From positions 12,691,383-12,755,382 of the forward strand of contig CM032815.1 in the NCBI GenBank assembly GCA_019155185.1: 64,000 bases of DNA, given 5' to 3'. This DNA comes from Beaufortia kweichowensis. Its lineage: Eukaryota; Chordata; Actinopteri; Cypriniformes; Gastromyzontidae. Below the pieces are notes generated by a model that saw nothing but the letters and a program-made list of their open reading frames with translations, had not been told where the DNA came from and searched no databases. This document shows, piece by piece, positions 45,301 through 58,206 of this stretch (position 1 is the first letter of the stretch; each line of letters opens with the position of its first letter). A program made the translations under genes and the position numbers.

Positions 45301-48300
45301 TCAGACAGAGTGTCCACAGTGATGCTGACGGGCCAGCTCAAACCATGACTGATCACCACCTTCCTGTCTGAACCATCCATGCTAGAGCTCAATCTGTGCT
45401 TCACCTCCAATCTCTGACCAAAACATCAACCTGCAAACACACATCCATACTTAACAGAGTGGCAACAATACAGTCATCTTGTGGAGGTTGTACGTACCCT
45501 TTCTGAGGGAGAAGCACAAGTGAGCGAGGCTGAACCAAGTCTTCATCCAGAACAACAATGTAATTTTGTGGCTTTACAATGCTGCTGCTCAGTTTCACAG
45601 CCAGAATCTGACCAGCCACACCATCGATCCAGTAAAGGTTCCTTCCAATCCAGTCGATAGCAATAGAGTCTGACTTCACCCCTGAGCATGCAAAAGTTTT
45701 ACAAAAAGGCAATTCTCTATTAGGCCTAAAACAGCATCTGAAGAGCTAGAGCATTTTGAGAGGTTGTTTACAACATTATAAGCATTACAAACTAAGAGGC
45801 TGTTTGTGATACACATTACTCAATGCTGTCTTTCTTTACCTTTGACAATTGTGCCAACACTGTTGTTTTCCCCATGGATGGCATATTTAATGCTCTCCTC
45901 TTCCAGACTGACCCAGTATACCCTTCTCTCCCTCCAGTCATAGTCCACAGAGAAAACAGGCTTCTGTACAGGTCTGATGAGAGCTTGAATACTGAAACTT
46001 CGCAAACCCAAACTTAACAGCTCATACTGCTCAGAGATCAGAAGATTGGGCTCCACTGTATACAAAAATAATTCACATGCTTATATTCCGGGTTCTCTAT
46101 AGAGAATTGGTTACAAAGCAAAACATGAACAATTACTGGAATGTATAATCTGTATAAAATTTTAACCGTGTTTCTTCTTCATTCATCTTCTGTATGTGTA
46201 TGTTTATTTCTGTGTTTCTGGGTGACATATTTGCTGTGTTTGCATATGTTTGGCCTGTGTGTGATGTATGCGTGTTTGGACTGTGCGTTCAGAGCATGTG
46301 GGTTCATGTGTCTGTGCGTGAGTGCGTGTTTGTGTTCTGTGAGTGTGTGTGTAGGTGTACACTGTATATAAAAAGTCTACACACCACCATTAATATGGTA
46401 GTTTTTTGTTATGTAGAAAATGAAACCAAGATTAATCATGTCTGTTCCACCTTTATTGTGGAATTGCAACCTATATATTAAACTGGAGAACAATATAAAA
46501 CTCAAAATGAAAAACAAAAAAGTACAATAACCTGTTTGCCCAAGTGTGCACATCCTTGTATAACTGGGAACGTGGCAGTGTTCAGGATCAACCAATCACA
46601 TTTAAACTCGTGTTAAATACCAATTTGTATATCTGCCATCAATTCAAGTGACTGATTAACCCCTGAAAAAGGTACAGCTGTTCCTATAGGATTTTTCTGA
46701 CATCTTAGTGGTAAAATCCAACTGGAAAAACCATGGGCAGCAAAGAGCTTGCAAGCAGGTACAGGATTTCACTGTTAAAAATATAATATATAAATATATA
46801 TAAATAAAGGGAGTATTAAAAATAAAATCCAAGACATGAAATATACCATGGAACACCGTCAAGTCAATAAGTGGAAAAATAGTGACTATAAAGAACATGA
46901 CAACCCGGGTACGGGAGGCTGCCAAGAGGCTTACTGGTTGAAAATACTGGTTGTTCACTTAATGTGACAACAATCTCCCGAACTCTTCATATGTCTGGGC
47001 TATGGGGGAGGGAGGCGAGACAAAGTATTTTTTTAACCAATAAAAAAACCTCCAATCTCCTAAAACCATATGGAATAATGTGTTATGGTCTGATGAGAAC
47101 TTTTTGGCCACAATACCAAAAGATATGTTTGGTGCAAAAAACCACAGCACATCACCAGAAGAACACCATCCCCACAGTGAAGCATGGAGGTGACAGCATC
47201 ATGCTTTGGGGCTGCTTTTCTTCAGCTGGAATGTGGGCTTTAATCAGAGTGGAGAGAATAATGAATACTTCCAAATACCAGTCAATTTTGGCCCAAAACC
47301 TTAAGGCTTTTGCCAAAACATAAAATTAAAATAAAAAATAAAATAAAGAGGAATTTCACATTTTAACATGACAACAACCTAAAGCACATCTCCAAATAAA
47401 CAAAGGAATGCTTCAAAGCAAGATCAAGGTTTTGGAATGGCCCAGCCCAAGTCCGGATCTAAATCCCATCAAAAATCTGTGGTGTGACCCAAAAAGGGCT
47501 GTGCACAGAAGATGCCCAATCAATTTAAGAGAGTTAAAATGCTTTTACAAGAAATAATGGCAAAATATTGCAATATTGTGATGTGCAAAACTGATCGACT
47601 CTTACCCACAAAGATTGCATGCAGTGATTAAATCTGCGTCCAATAAATTAATTTAAGGGTGTGCACACTTATGCAAGCAGGTTATTTTACAATTTTATTT
47701 TTATTAATTTTTCCCATTAATGATACTTATTATTCTCCACTTTAATATACTTTTTAGGTTGCAATTTTACAATAAAGGTGAAAGAGGTTCAGATATGATT
47801 GATCTTGGTTTCACAGGAGTGTGTAGACTTTTTATATCCATTTGTATTTGTTTGCGTGTTCATGTTTGTCTGTGTATAGGAGTCTATTTTCTCTGCTTTT
47901 TACACTTTACTGTATATATTTAATGTATTGCTTATAGTTAATATAATTAACTTATAAATATATTGCTTATATTTTTATTTATCAAAAATCATACAAAAAG
48001 TCTTGAAAGCATGTATGTGAGTTACCTCACTGCAGCCATTAACATTGCTCACCTAGTCCAACCTTAAAGCAGATGTGATTTTATGAACACTGTCTAAACA
48101 TTACCCTGAAGTGAAAATGCATAACCTCATAATAGATCACATTTCAATTAAATGCATTGTGATGCAGTGTGATACCTGAGGTCTTGCAGCTGCGACCATC
48201 TGGTTCTAGTAGATAATCTGGATGGCACTGACACATGTAGGAGCCCGGAGTATTAAGGCAGATATGACTACAGAGCCCAGACTGAATCTCTTTGCATTCA

Positions 48301-51300
48301 TCTATATCAGTGCAGGTTAAACCATCAGACTGAAGGCTGTAGCCAATCTTACAGCCACATCTCTGGAAACACATAAGATTTAAACGTACAGCTGTTTGCA
48401 TTTGTTATCCCTCATATTTGGTATTTTATGTAATAGGGACGGTGTTGCTGTTCAAATACAGAACCCTGTCTTAGGCTCTGAGACCACTAAGGACTTGTAC
48501 TGACTATTAAAGTGGGCTGTACTATAGCCCAGAATAAAACCCTGGGTTCTGTGAATTTGGACAACGGGTTAAACACAACCCTCTACATAGCCACATTTCA
48601 TGCAGCACAACACATCAAACTGGGAGTCAAACACATCTGTTGCATAGTCAACCTTGAGTCAACACAACTGAAGAAACTCTGCGTCATTTCTTTGTAGCTT
48701 AGACTAAAGATTTTAGAATTTATTTAATTTTAGACAAAAGAGAACATAATTTTTTTTCTAGTACAACATAAAACACTGGAGAAATTAAACGACAAAAAAA
48801 TGGGATAGAGAAGAGACCTTTGAACAATTTGTAATTCTATAAGCAAATTTGTAAAATGCATATTTTTAATACTCTGTAAACCCTTCTTCAAATCCCTCAT
48901 GTACTGTCAAGGACATGGATTTAAAAATGTCTACTAGGGCTGGGTATTGTTAGGAATTTCACAATTCGATTCGATTTCGATTCTTGAGGCTTTGATTCGA
49001 TTCGATTTGATTCGATTCGATATTGATTTATTAGCTTCGATATCGATTCAATAATAAGTAAATACACAAGTAATTAAGTACCTGAGTATATTTTTAAATA
49101 ATGTCTGCAGTATTACCAATGTTTAAGAACAAATTGACCCCAGCATGTTTCCTGTCATGGTTTATTTAGCAGAACAAACTGTACAATATTGTAGATGTGT
49201 TGAATACAAACCACAACTGTAACAAACAGGTGCTTTATTAACCCCCTCTAAAGTGCATGTAACTGTAAGTAGTAGAAAGTACACTCTAAAAACTAATTCA
49301 GGGGACCTTTAGTCATTACTTAAATATATATATTGTTGTGACATAAAAAATCAAGTTCTGAAATGCTGTTAGACTTTTTACTTGTAATTGTTACTTTATT
49401 GAGCTTGGATGACACACAAATTATGCCTATTGATTCTATATACTATCATGACTTGTCATAGCTTAACATTTTCAGTTCATCTCAAATGTATTTAATTTTA
49501 AGTTCTGTTAATGTAAAATACAATCTTATGACGTCTAAACGGCCCACAGTTTCCCTGCATGTGCAGCATGTTCAAGGCCAGACGAGTGACCAGCTGAAGG
49601 TCATTGATACTTAATGTGGTGAATGGTAAGTCATTTTTTGCTTAATTACACATATTTGCATTCGCTCAGGATTCTGTTGGTGATACTGTAACCGAATACC
49701 GACATTTGTGAAAGGTGTTATTGTGGTTGTGGAGTAAATGGCGTAAATAAAGCTTATGGTGACCGAAGATGGACTGCGGCCGATGGATGTTTTGCGCGTT
49801 TTGTGGCAAACATATGAGCAGCTTAATGCGGTTTTGCTTTACGTGTGGTCGGAATTTTATCAGCTCACCAACAACACCACCTTTCACCGCTCACTCCGTG
49901 TGTGGTACATTCCTTTCTGTGAAGAATCTGTCATTGTAAATTTGTTTCAGGACTGGTAAAAGTGTTTTCCCATGTAATTGTGTTTTATGATAGGTAAAAA
50001 AAATTTCCAAAATGTAAATTTGTCCCGAGCTTTGTAAAAGTGTTTTACACTTTGTAATGTTGATTTGCACTTCCCTGCCACCGTAGATTTAAGCAGTCTG
50101 CAATCTGCTTTTAGCGCACTGAGGAGAGGTAAGCAGCTTGCGGTGCTCTTTCAATATAAAGAATAAAAGTATCTCAGAAGTTTGATGGAGTACATAACAT
50201 GCAGTAATATTGTTGCTAAGAGTGTTATTAATATTCTAGAAAGTGTTTTATGAATGGATGGATAGGATTTAATAGTTTTATTAGGTCTTTGATCTGTGCA
50301 GGTGATAAAAAATAGTGAAAAATACTCCTCATTGCTGTTCTCTCTTTAATCCGTCCAAGTATGCTTTATGTCTGTCAATTTTGCTATGTATTCATTCTGT
50401 ATTGATTTGTTTCTTTTCTAATTCATGATTGATTAACAATTAGCTGCAATAGCAGCTAATTGTTAACTGTTGGTCTAATATTTAAACTTGATGTCTGCAT
50501 TAGAGAACATGGCTGTAAATCTTCTCTTCTAAAGTTGATTGAAAGAATATTTGTTCATTTCATGTTTAAATTAGTGCCTTGAATGTTGTAATCAATGGTT
50601 CTAAATAATTTGACTATTACTGTCTGATTTTCCGTCTTCACCTTACTTAAAACATTATGTTGGATCAACTTAAATAGTTGCATTCATGTTGACAATTTTT
50701 AAGTTCATGTTACTTAGAAATGTGTTTTTATTGTGGCAAAAAAACATCTTCACCTTACTTAAAACATTATGTTGGATCAACTCAAAATATTGCTTTGAAT
50801 TAATGTAATTCTCCCAACTGGCTCAAGTTAAAAATTCTAGTGGAAAACGTTAACATACTTTTTTTTGTTGAACCAATGTTTTATTTTTTAGAGTGTATAT
50901 TTCTTTCTTCCTATACATTCAAGTTATAAGAGAAATGTAAACAGAAGCACAAAATGTGCATACTCATAAAAAAAGTGCAACCATAGATATTATAACATTA
51001 CAAAGTGCTATTTTGTCGTTGTTTTTTTTGCTGGTGCTAACGTTAAAAGTGCGTTAAAAGTGCTTTTAACGTTGGTGGTGCAGGCTTGAACGGAGTGCAG
51101 CTGCTGTCTGCCATGTTGTTGTTTTGGTAAAGCGCGTCTTGTACAACGCTGAACGCTCTCACTAGAGTGTTGCCCACAGCGCCGCCACTGGCCGGTGGGC
51201 TGAATCGATTCATAGGATTTGATGAATCAATATTGAATTGAGAAACAAATAATTGCAATGCATTGATGAATCGATATTTTTACCCAGCCCTAATGTCTAC

Positions 51301-54300
51301 CATATTCACGTCAATTCAAAATAGCAGACAGATGACACAACAACCAATGACGAAAACTGTACCCTTCAATTTTGCAATACCAAATTAAAATTTTACCAAA
51401 TTATTGGGAAAAATTTATGTTTTCCATGTTTTGATATATTAGTGGTGGCCTGCAACATCATCAACACTGACAACAACAAATAGATTTTGCGACAACTTCT
51501 TTCACAACTTCTGCTCCCTTACTCCTGCATCACATTCAGACACAGGGATCCACAAACTAGTGTTGCCAACCCGGCAACCTTGTCATTAGATTCAGCAACT
51601 TTTAAACCTCATTTTTAAAAAAGCGCATATCAACAAATCTATCAACTTTTTGGATAAACCTCAGCTTCTATTCAGTAGAAAAATCTCAGCAGTACTGCCC
51701 CGCAAGGATCAACAGCATGAGGAGACCAGGTGCAGGATCGCCCCTCTTGGCATTTACACTGTGCAGTGGGTGACAAAGAGTTTTCAGCAGTTTGTGGGAG
51801 TGACTGCTGGTTAACATGGTTAACGTAGTATTACTGGGTCGTGGGAGAGAAAAGCCTGTGAGCTAATTTTAACTTTTGTATTGCGCGCACAAAGAAATGT
51901 CATGCACGCAAGAGAGTTTAAAAGAAGCTTGCCGGCTCTCCTTTCCTTGTGTGTAGATCAGTTTTCCTCTCGTGGAAAAACAATAACTAATTTACTTGCA
52001 AAAGTCGTGCAAACCAATGATACTGCAGTGGCTGTTGCTGACTATTTTTTTTATATATCATTGGATTTGGTGTCACAAATCAGTGTGCAGTGTTTACACA
52101 TCACATTTTACTTTCAGTATGGCTCGCTTGGAACCTCAACTGACCTGGTAAAAAATACCAGGTACAAGGTAATGTACACAGTGAAAAAAATGAGCCGTAC
52201 TGTGCCGTTTCAAAGGGATTCAAAGGGATCCCACTGGTGAATGACCCCATCTCACCTTACTGAGAAAACCCAGGAACACACAAAGAGACCAGGTACAGTT
52301 AAGCCACAAAGAGATTTCAGAAAATACACCGATAACTATGTTCTGGGATTTGTTTTGGGATCAGATGATTTGGTTTATTCACACTTGTGACAAGATGGTT
52401 GCCAGTTCGATTCCCAGTACAAGCAGGAGACAACAGTGTGCCACTGGTCACTTGTAAGTCGCTTTGGATAAAAGTGTCTGCTAAAAAAATAAATGTAAAC
52501 GAAGAATCTGTGCATGCATTTACACACATCCTGTAAAGAACCCATAAAGACACAGACATCAGGATGTGACATGTAACGTACACATCAAAAGTTTTTTTTG
52601 CCCTTTGTTCACGTCGCAAGTTCGATACTGATCCTAGTAATATTACTAGGTCCCAATTCTGGAACATGTTTGCATTCACACAGAAGATCAATGCTCTTTG
52701 TGAAAGGGGCTTTAGAGAAAAACATTCCAACACACAAAATTAGCCATACTGCCATAACTATGCAAACAAGTTGCTGGAAGAAACAAAAGAACTTCCCCCT
52801 CACACTGATGGCACTGAATGCCAATTTGACAATCAGCTCATTCCCTGTGAGACCTGCCTTAACTCTTAGATACAGACTTTCTGTCAGTTTACTTCAACAA
52901 ACTTTGTCAATCTCAGTTAAAAATAGCAATCTCTAAACAAAATCAGCAAATACCACCACCATGGGCAGCACCAGGGAGGGGCTAGCACCCCTAAACATAA
53001 ATAATTTTAAACATTTAAAAAATTAGTCAATAAAGTAAAAGAACAAATGAATCAAAACAAAAGCATTTAACTTCCCTAATGAAAAAACAGCTAAAACCAG
53101 CCTAAGCTGGTTGGCTAGTTTTAACTGGTCTCCAAGCCTGGTTTTAGCTGGTTAAGCTGGGATGGCAAGCTGGTTTTATCTAGGTTTTGGCCAATACCAG
53201 CTTAACCAGCAAGACCAGCTTGACCCACCAGCTAAAACCAACCTGTCCAGTATGGAAGCTTGATCTGGCTAAGGTGGTTGGCTGGTCTTGGTTTAAGATG
53301 GAAGTAGCTGGTATTCCAGCCTGGTCAATCTGGCAAAGCTAGTCTTTCAGCAAGCTGGTTTTAGCTGGTGGGTTCAAGCTGGTCTTTCAGCCTGACCAGG
53401 CTGGCCATGTGCACAACATAACGTTGCTTGAAATAAGTTTCCGCTATGGTGGCGTACTTTTCGTAATGTCATAGTATTGCAATAAAGCCAATAGAGGTCC
53501 CCGTTGGTAAAAAGCTTATAAATCATACAGAAACATTTTTTTTGAAAATCTAAAAAAATACAACATTTAAAGTGTTACAAGACACAAACATATGGAAAGC
53601 TAATGTTTTTTTACCCATCGCCCTGTCTTCGCATTTCTTTCTTTGCTTCGGTGAAATGAAGCATTGGAAATTGTGACCGTGTTTATGTGCTTTAAAATGC
53701 CGTGCTGCTAAGGGAACCTTTAGTCTGCGAACGACAGCACTCATTTTGGGACCGACACTTCCTCCCTAAACTAGTTGGTGCATAAGCGACTCAAGTCAGA
53801 CATGAGTATGCTACAGTAATTATAACAGTTTAACTATGCAACAGATATACTGAATTTGAATAGCATTTTAAGACCCCCATTATATAAAAATGAAAAATAA
53901 AGAAATGTCTGACCACTCCATGGGGAGTATTAATGCAGTAGTGTTGGCATGACAAGCCGATACTGGAGCAGTTGTTCTTCAGACAGCCCACACCCTCATC
54001 AGAACCGTCCACACAGTTAGGAAGCCTGTTGCATACCAGTTCTGGGGGCACACATTCACCACTTCCACATCGAAACAAATGCGTTGGGCATTTTGTTTGA
54101 CCACCTAGAAAAAAACAATTACACCTGAATTTATCATCAACAAGTACTTTGAATATATAATTGTTCTGACCTGATTTTACTCACATCCATATTCATCACT
54201 TTCATCTACACAGTCCTTTATGCCATCACATCTCCACATTTGGGGTATACACCAACTTTTAGATGTACATGACCATTGAAACTCTCCACACTTCAGCGGA

Positions 54301-57300
54301 GTCTCCTTGCAGTTCTAAACATGAAGAAAAAACATCTTGTTGCCTTTCGATTTCCTAATAAACTATGTCTGCAGGAACAGGTTAATCATGATTGGCTCTT
54401 TGAATCACAATGTGCTTTATCTGGAATTAATTATGCAAATTTTGCACCACTTGTAGCACCCAAATGACATTACAAAACAAAATGATTAAAAAAGTTTTGC
54501 TATTGGTTAACTGTGGGACTGCTCAAAGAATGGTTATTTTTGTAAAACACTAGCTCTGTGGCACTCTCAAAACAGTCACCAAATGTCTTCTTAAAAATGG
54601 TGACTAAAACATTTAAACTTGTGATCCAAGCTTCAGGCATACGTTAGTGGTTTCCTACCTTCTCATCAAAGCCGTCACTGCAGTCCTTATCTCCATCGCA
54701 GAGCCACTCTTTAAGAAGACATTCATGAGTGTGAGGACAGCGCTGCTCCACCGGACAGTGTGGAGGTTGAGGACAGCCCTTCTCATCCGAGTGATCACGA
54801 CAGTCAGCGTATCCATCACAGCGCAGGGTCATGGCCACACATTGGCCATTACTGCACTGGAACTGACCTCTCAGGCAGTGCTCGACAACTTTGGGATACA
54901 CCAACATTACAAAATGATGTATAAAATCACCAATAGCAAATTATTGCTTAAACTTAGCAGATTAAACTATTTTATTACATGCTGACCTTGTGTCTTTGGC
55001 TCTGGGTCTCCCAGTTTTAAGTGCAATCCAGTGATGAGATTAACATGCATTATATGTGAAGGTTAAATCATATTTTTAAAAGGACAGTTTATTTTAGTAT
55101 TTCGTTTTAATACACAAAAGTTTTGCAAAGATAAAGTCTCATTTCTCATATAATGCTCACCTTGAGGTATAAAAGTACCTACTGATGCACGATATTAAAT
55201 TTAGCCAAAATCTGATATGCCCATATTATCCAACTAAAATTGAGCCAATAGCCAGTGCTGATACTGTGATATTTGGTTACAGGGTTTTAAGTTCCTGTAT
55301 CCAAAAGCTGTTTTTGTTTTCCAGATTTGGTGTCACGCCTTTCCACAGACACAGCTACAAACCCAACTCTGTGTTATAAATACAGTAGAACAATAACTGC
55401 TAGTACCAAAGACTCATTTCTTAGTAATCTGTCTGAATTACCTCAATTGCATAGCATATGTGATAACCTGGAAGATCTTAATTATATTACAGAAAATATT
55501 AACTCTGTCTTTTCCGGAACACTAAATACGGTTGCTCCCCTGCGCCTAAAAAAATTAAAGATAAGAGAAGTCAAACTCCGTGGTATAATCAGAACACGCA
55601 TGCACTAAAAAGGGCTGCCCGTAAACTGGAACGCACCTTTAAGAAAACAGCTTGGAAGGATAATGTCTCAAAATTCAGAAAAGCCTTAAACTCTAGATCT
55701 GCCTACTTTGCGTCATTAATGGAAGAAAAGCAAAAAATGCAAAATTTTTATTTAACACAGTGGCTAACTTAACAAAAAAATAAATCGTCACCATCCTCAG
55801 ACGCCCGCTATCAACATAGTAGTGATGAATTTATGAATTTCTTTACAAATAAAATTGATAATATTAGAGAAAAAATTATAACTATGCAACCAGAGGCTAT
55901 ATCCCCAGAACAGACGGAACATTCCAGCCCTCTTACTGAGCAACTGCAATTATTCTCAACCACAGATAAGGATGAACTGTTTAAGATAATTAAATCATCT
56001 AAATCAGCAACGTGCATACTAGATCCAATCCCTACTACCTTATTAAAAGAGATGCTGCCTGAAATAATAGACCCTATGCTTAGTATTATAATCTCATCTC
56101 TAATATTAGGATATGTCCCTAAAGCATATAAGCTGGCCGTTATTGTGCCTACTATTAAAAAACACAACTTGATCCTAGAGACTTAGCAAACTATAGACCT
56201 ATATCGAATCTATCTTTCATTTCTAAAGTACTTGAAAGGTTGTTTCATCACAGCTATGCTCCTACCTCCATGGGAATGGAATCTATGAGGAATTCCAGTC
56301 GGGATTTAGAGCCCATCATAGTACAGAGACTGCTCTGATCAGTGTTACAAATGATTTGCTCTTGTCATCTGATCTCATTACTTGTATTGTTAGATCTTAG
56401 TGCTGCCTTTGACACCACTGATCACAGCATACTTTTAAATAGACTTAAAACTTTTGTTGGCATTAGTGGAATCACATGAGAATGGTTTAAATCATACTTA
56501 TCTGACTGCTTTCAATATGTAGCAATAAACAATGAAAAGTCTTACAGATCACAAGTCCAGTATGGAGTACCACAGGGATCTGTTCTAGGACCCCTACACT
56601 TCACCCTGTACATGTTGCCCTTAGGAGCCATAATTAAGAAACATGGAGTTAATTTTCACTGCTATGCCGACGATACACAATATCTCCTCGAAGCCTCACA
56701 AAACAGCAATTCACAAAAATGATGGAATGTATAGTTGACATAAAAACCTGGATGAGTAGCAACTTTCTGTTGTTGAACTCTGACAAAACAGAGGTGTTAA
56801 CCATTAGACCTAAAGCTCCCACACACAACCAACAGGAATATTATCCAACTATTGACGGGTTCTCTACTAAGCCCTCATCATCAGCTAGGAATCTGGGCGT
56901 TTTATTCGACAGTATCCTCTCATTTGAAAGCCATGTTGCCAACACCTGTAAAACCGCTTTTTTTCATCTCAAAAACATATCTAAACCGCGTCATATGCGT
57001 CACTATCGAGTGCAGAAAAGTTAGTTCACGCATTCATGATGTCTAGACTGGATTACTGCAATGCATTATTAGGTGCCTGTCCAGCTAGCCTATTACAAAA
57101 GCTCCAATTAGTTCAAAATGCAGCAGCTAGAGTTTGAAAAAGTTTGAACATATCAGCCCAGTACTGTCAATACTCCACTGGTTACCCATTACGCAACATA
57201 TTAACTTTTAAGATCTTACTGACTATTTATAAGGCTCTTCATGGTTTAGCTCCTCAGTACGTGAGTGAGCTCCTAATACATTACAGTCTCTCACGTCCAT

Positions 57301-58175
57301 TACGTTCTCAGGACTCTGGCCTTTTGGTAATAACTAGAATTTCTAAATCAAGTGGTGGTGGTAGATCATTCTCCTATTTAGCACCTAAACTTTAGAACAG
57401 TCTTCCTAGTGCTGTGCGGGAGGCAGACACACTCTCTCAGTTTAAATATAGATTAAAGATCTGTCTCTTTAACATAGCATACACATAGTTCAACAGTTTA
57501 TAACACAAATCCCCTAAGGGATTGTTAGGCTACATAATTAGGTCAACCGGAACCGGGAACACTTCCCTAACAATCTGATGTACTTGTTGCATCTAAGAGT
57601 GTGAAACAGTATTTTGCTCCCAGTTTGTTTGTTTCTTATTATTCCGAGGTTGCATCCAGTCCATACCCTGACCTGACGTTGGATCTGTCAGAAGGAGGCA
57701 AGCCCCAGGAGAACCTGCACTCATTATAGCTAATGCTAATGCTAGTTACTACATTATAATGCTAAATTATTATAATGCTAATGCTACTACATAGATAATG
57801 CTAAACAGTATTTATGCTAATCTCTTTAACTATAACTTTTTTGACTAATTAACTACTTTTCTGTCTATGTCAGCAGTCTGATGTTATAGCTGCACTCAGT
57901 CAACTCAGTCATCCCCGGCTAAACAATCCTTTTTTGTACAATATTAGCCTTTAACTACTACCTAGTTTACCATACACACAAACACATTGCTAAATTCAAT
58001 CACAACTAATAATCCAGAAAAACTCAAAACCCAGAACAATAAAACTCAAACTTTAGCAAATTTAGTACACGACTTTAAATCAAACAATTATCATCAAACT
58101 ACTGACTGCAGCTGTGACGCGTCAGAGGAGAAATGACCCTCCAAGTGAGCCTGGGTTCTCCCAAGGTTTTTTCTC

Positions 58176-58206
<31 letters not shown>

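Noticed and set aside
46141..46481. Cys- and Val-rich + frames in an LRP intron
   Set aside because: They translate a TG-rich stretch and the left end of a Tc1 element.
49756..49959. 67-residue + frame inside the hAT cargo, considered as captured host sequence
   Set aside because: No recognisable homology and no supporting splice sites.
51881..52240. 119-residue + frame in an LRP intron
   Set aside because: No family features, no splice context and chance length for this composition.
53550..53744. 64-residue - frame near LRP exons
   Set aside because: Not in the LRP exon phase, no LDLa or EGF cysteines, and no clear splice sites.
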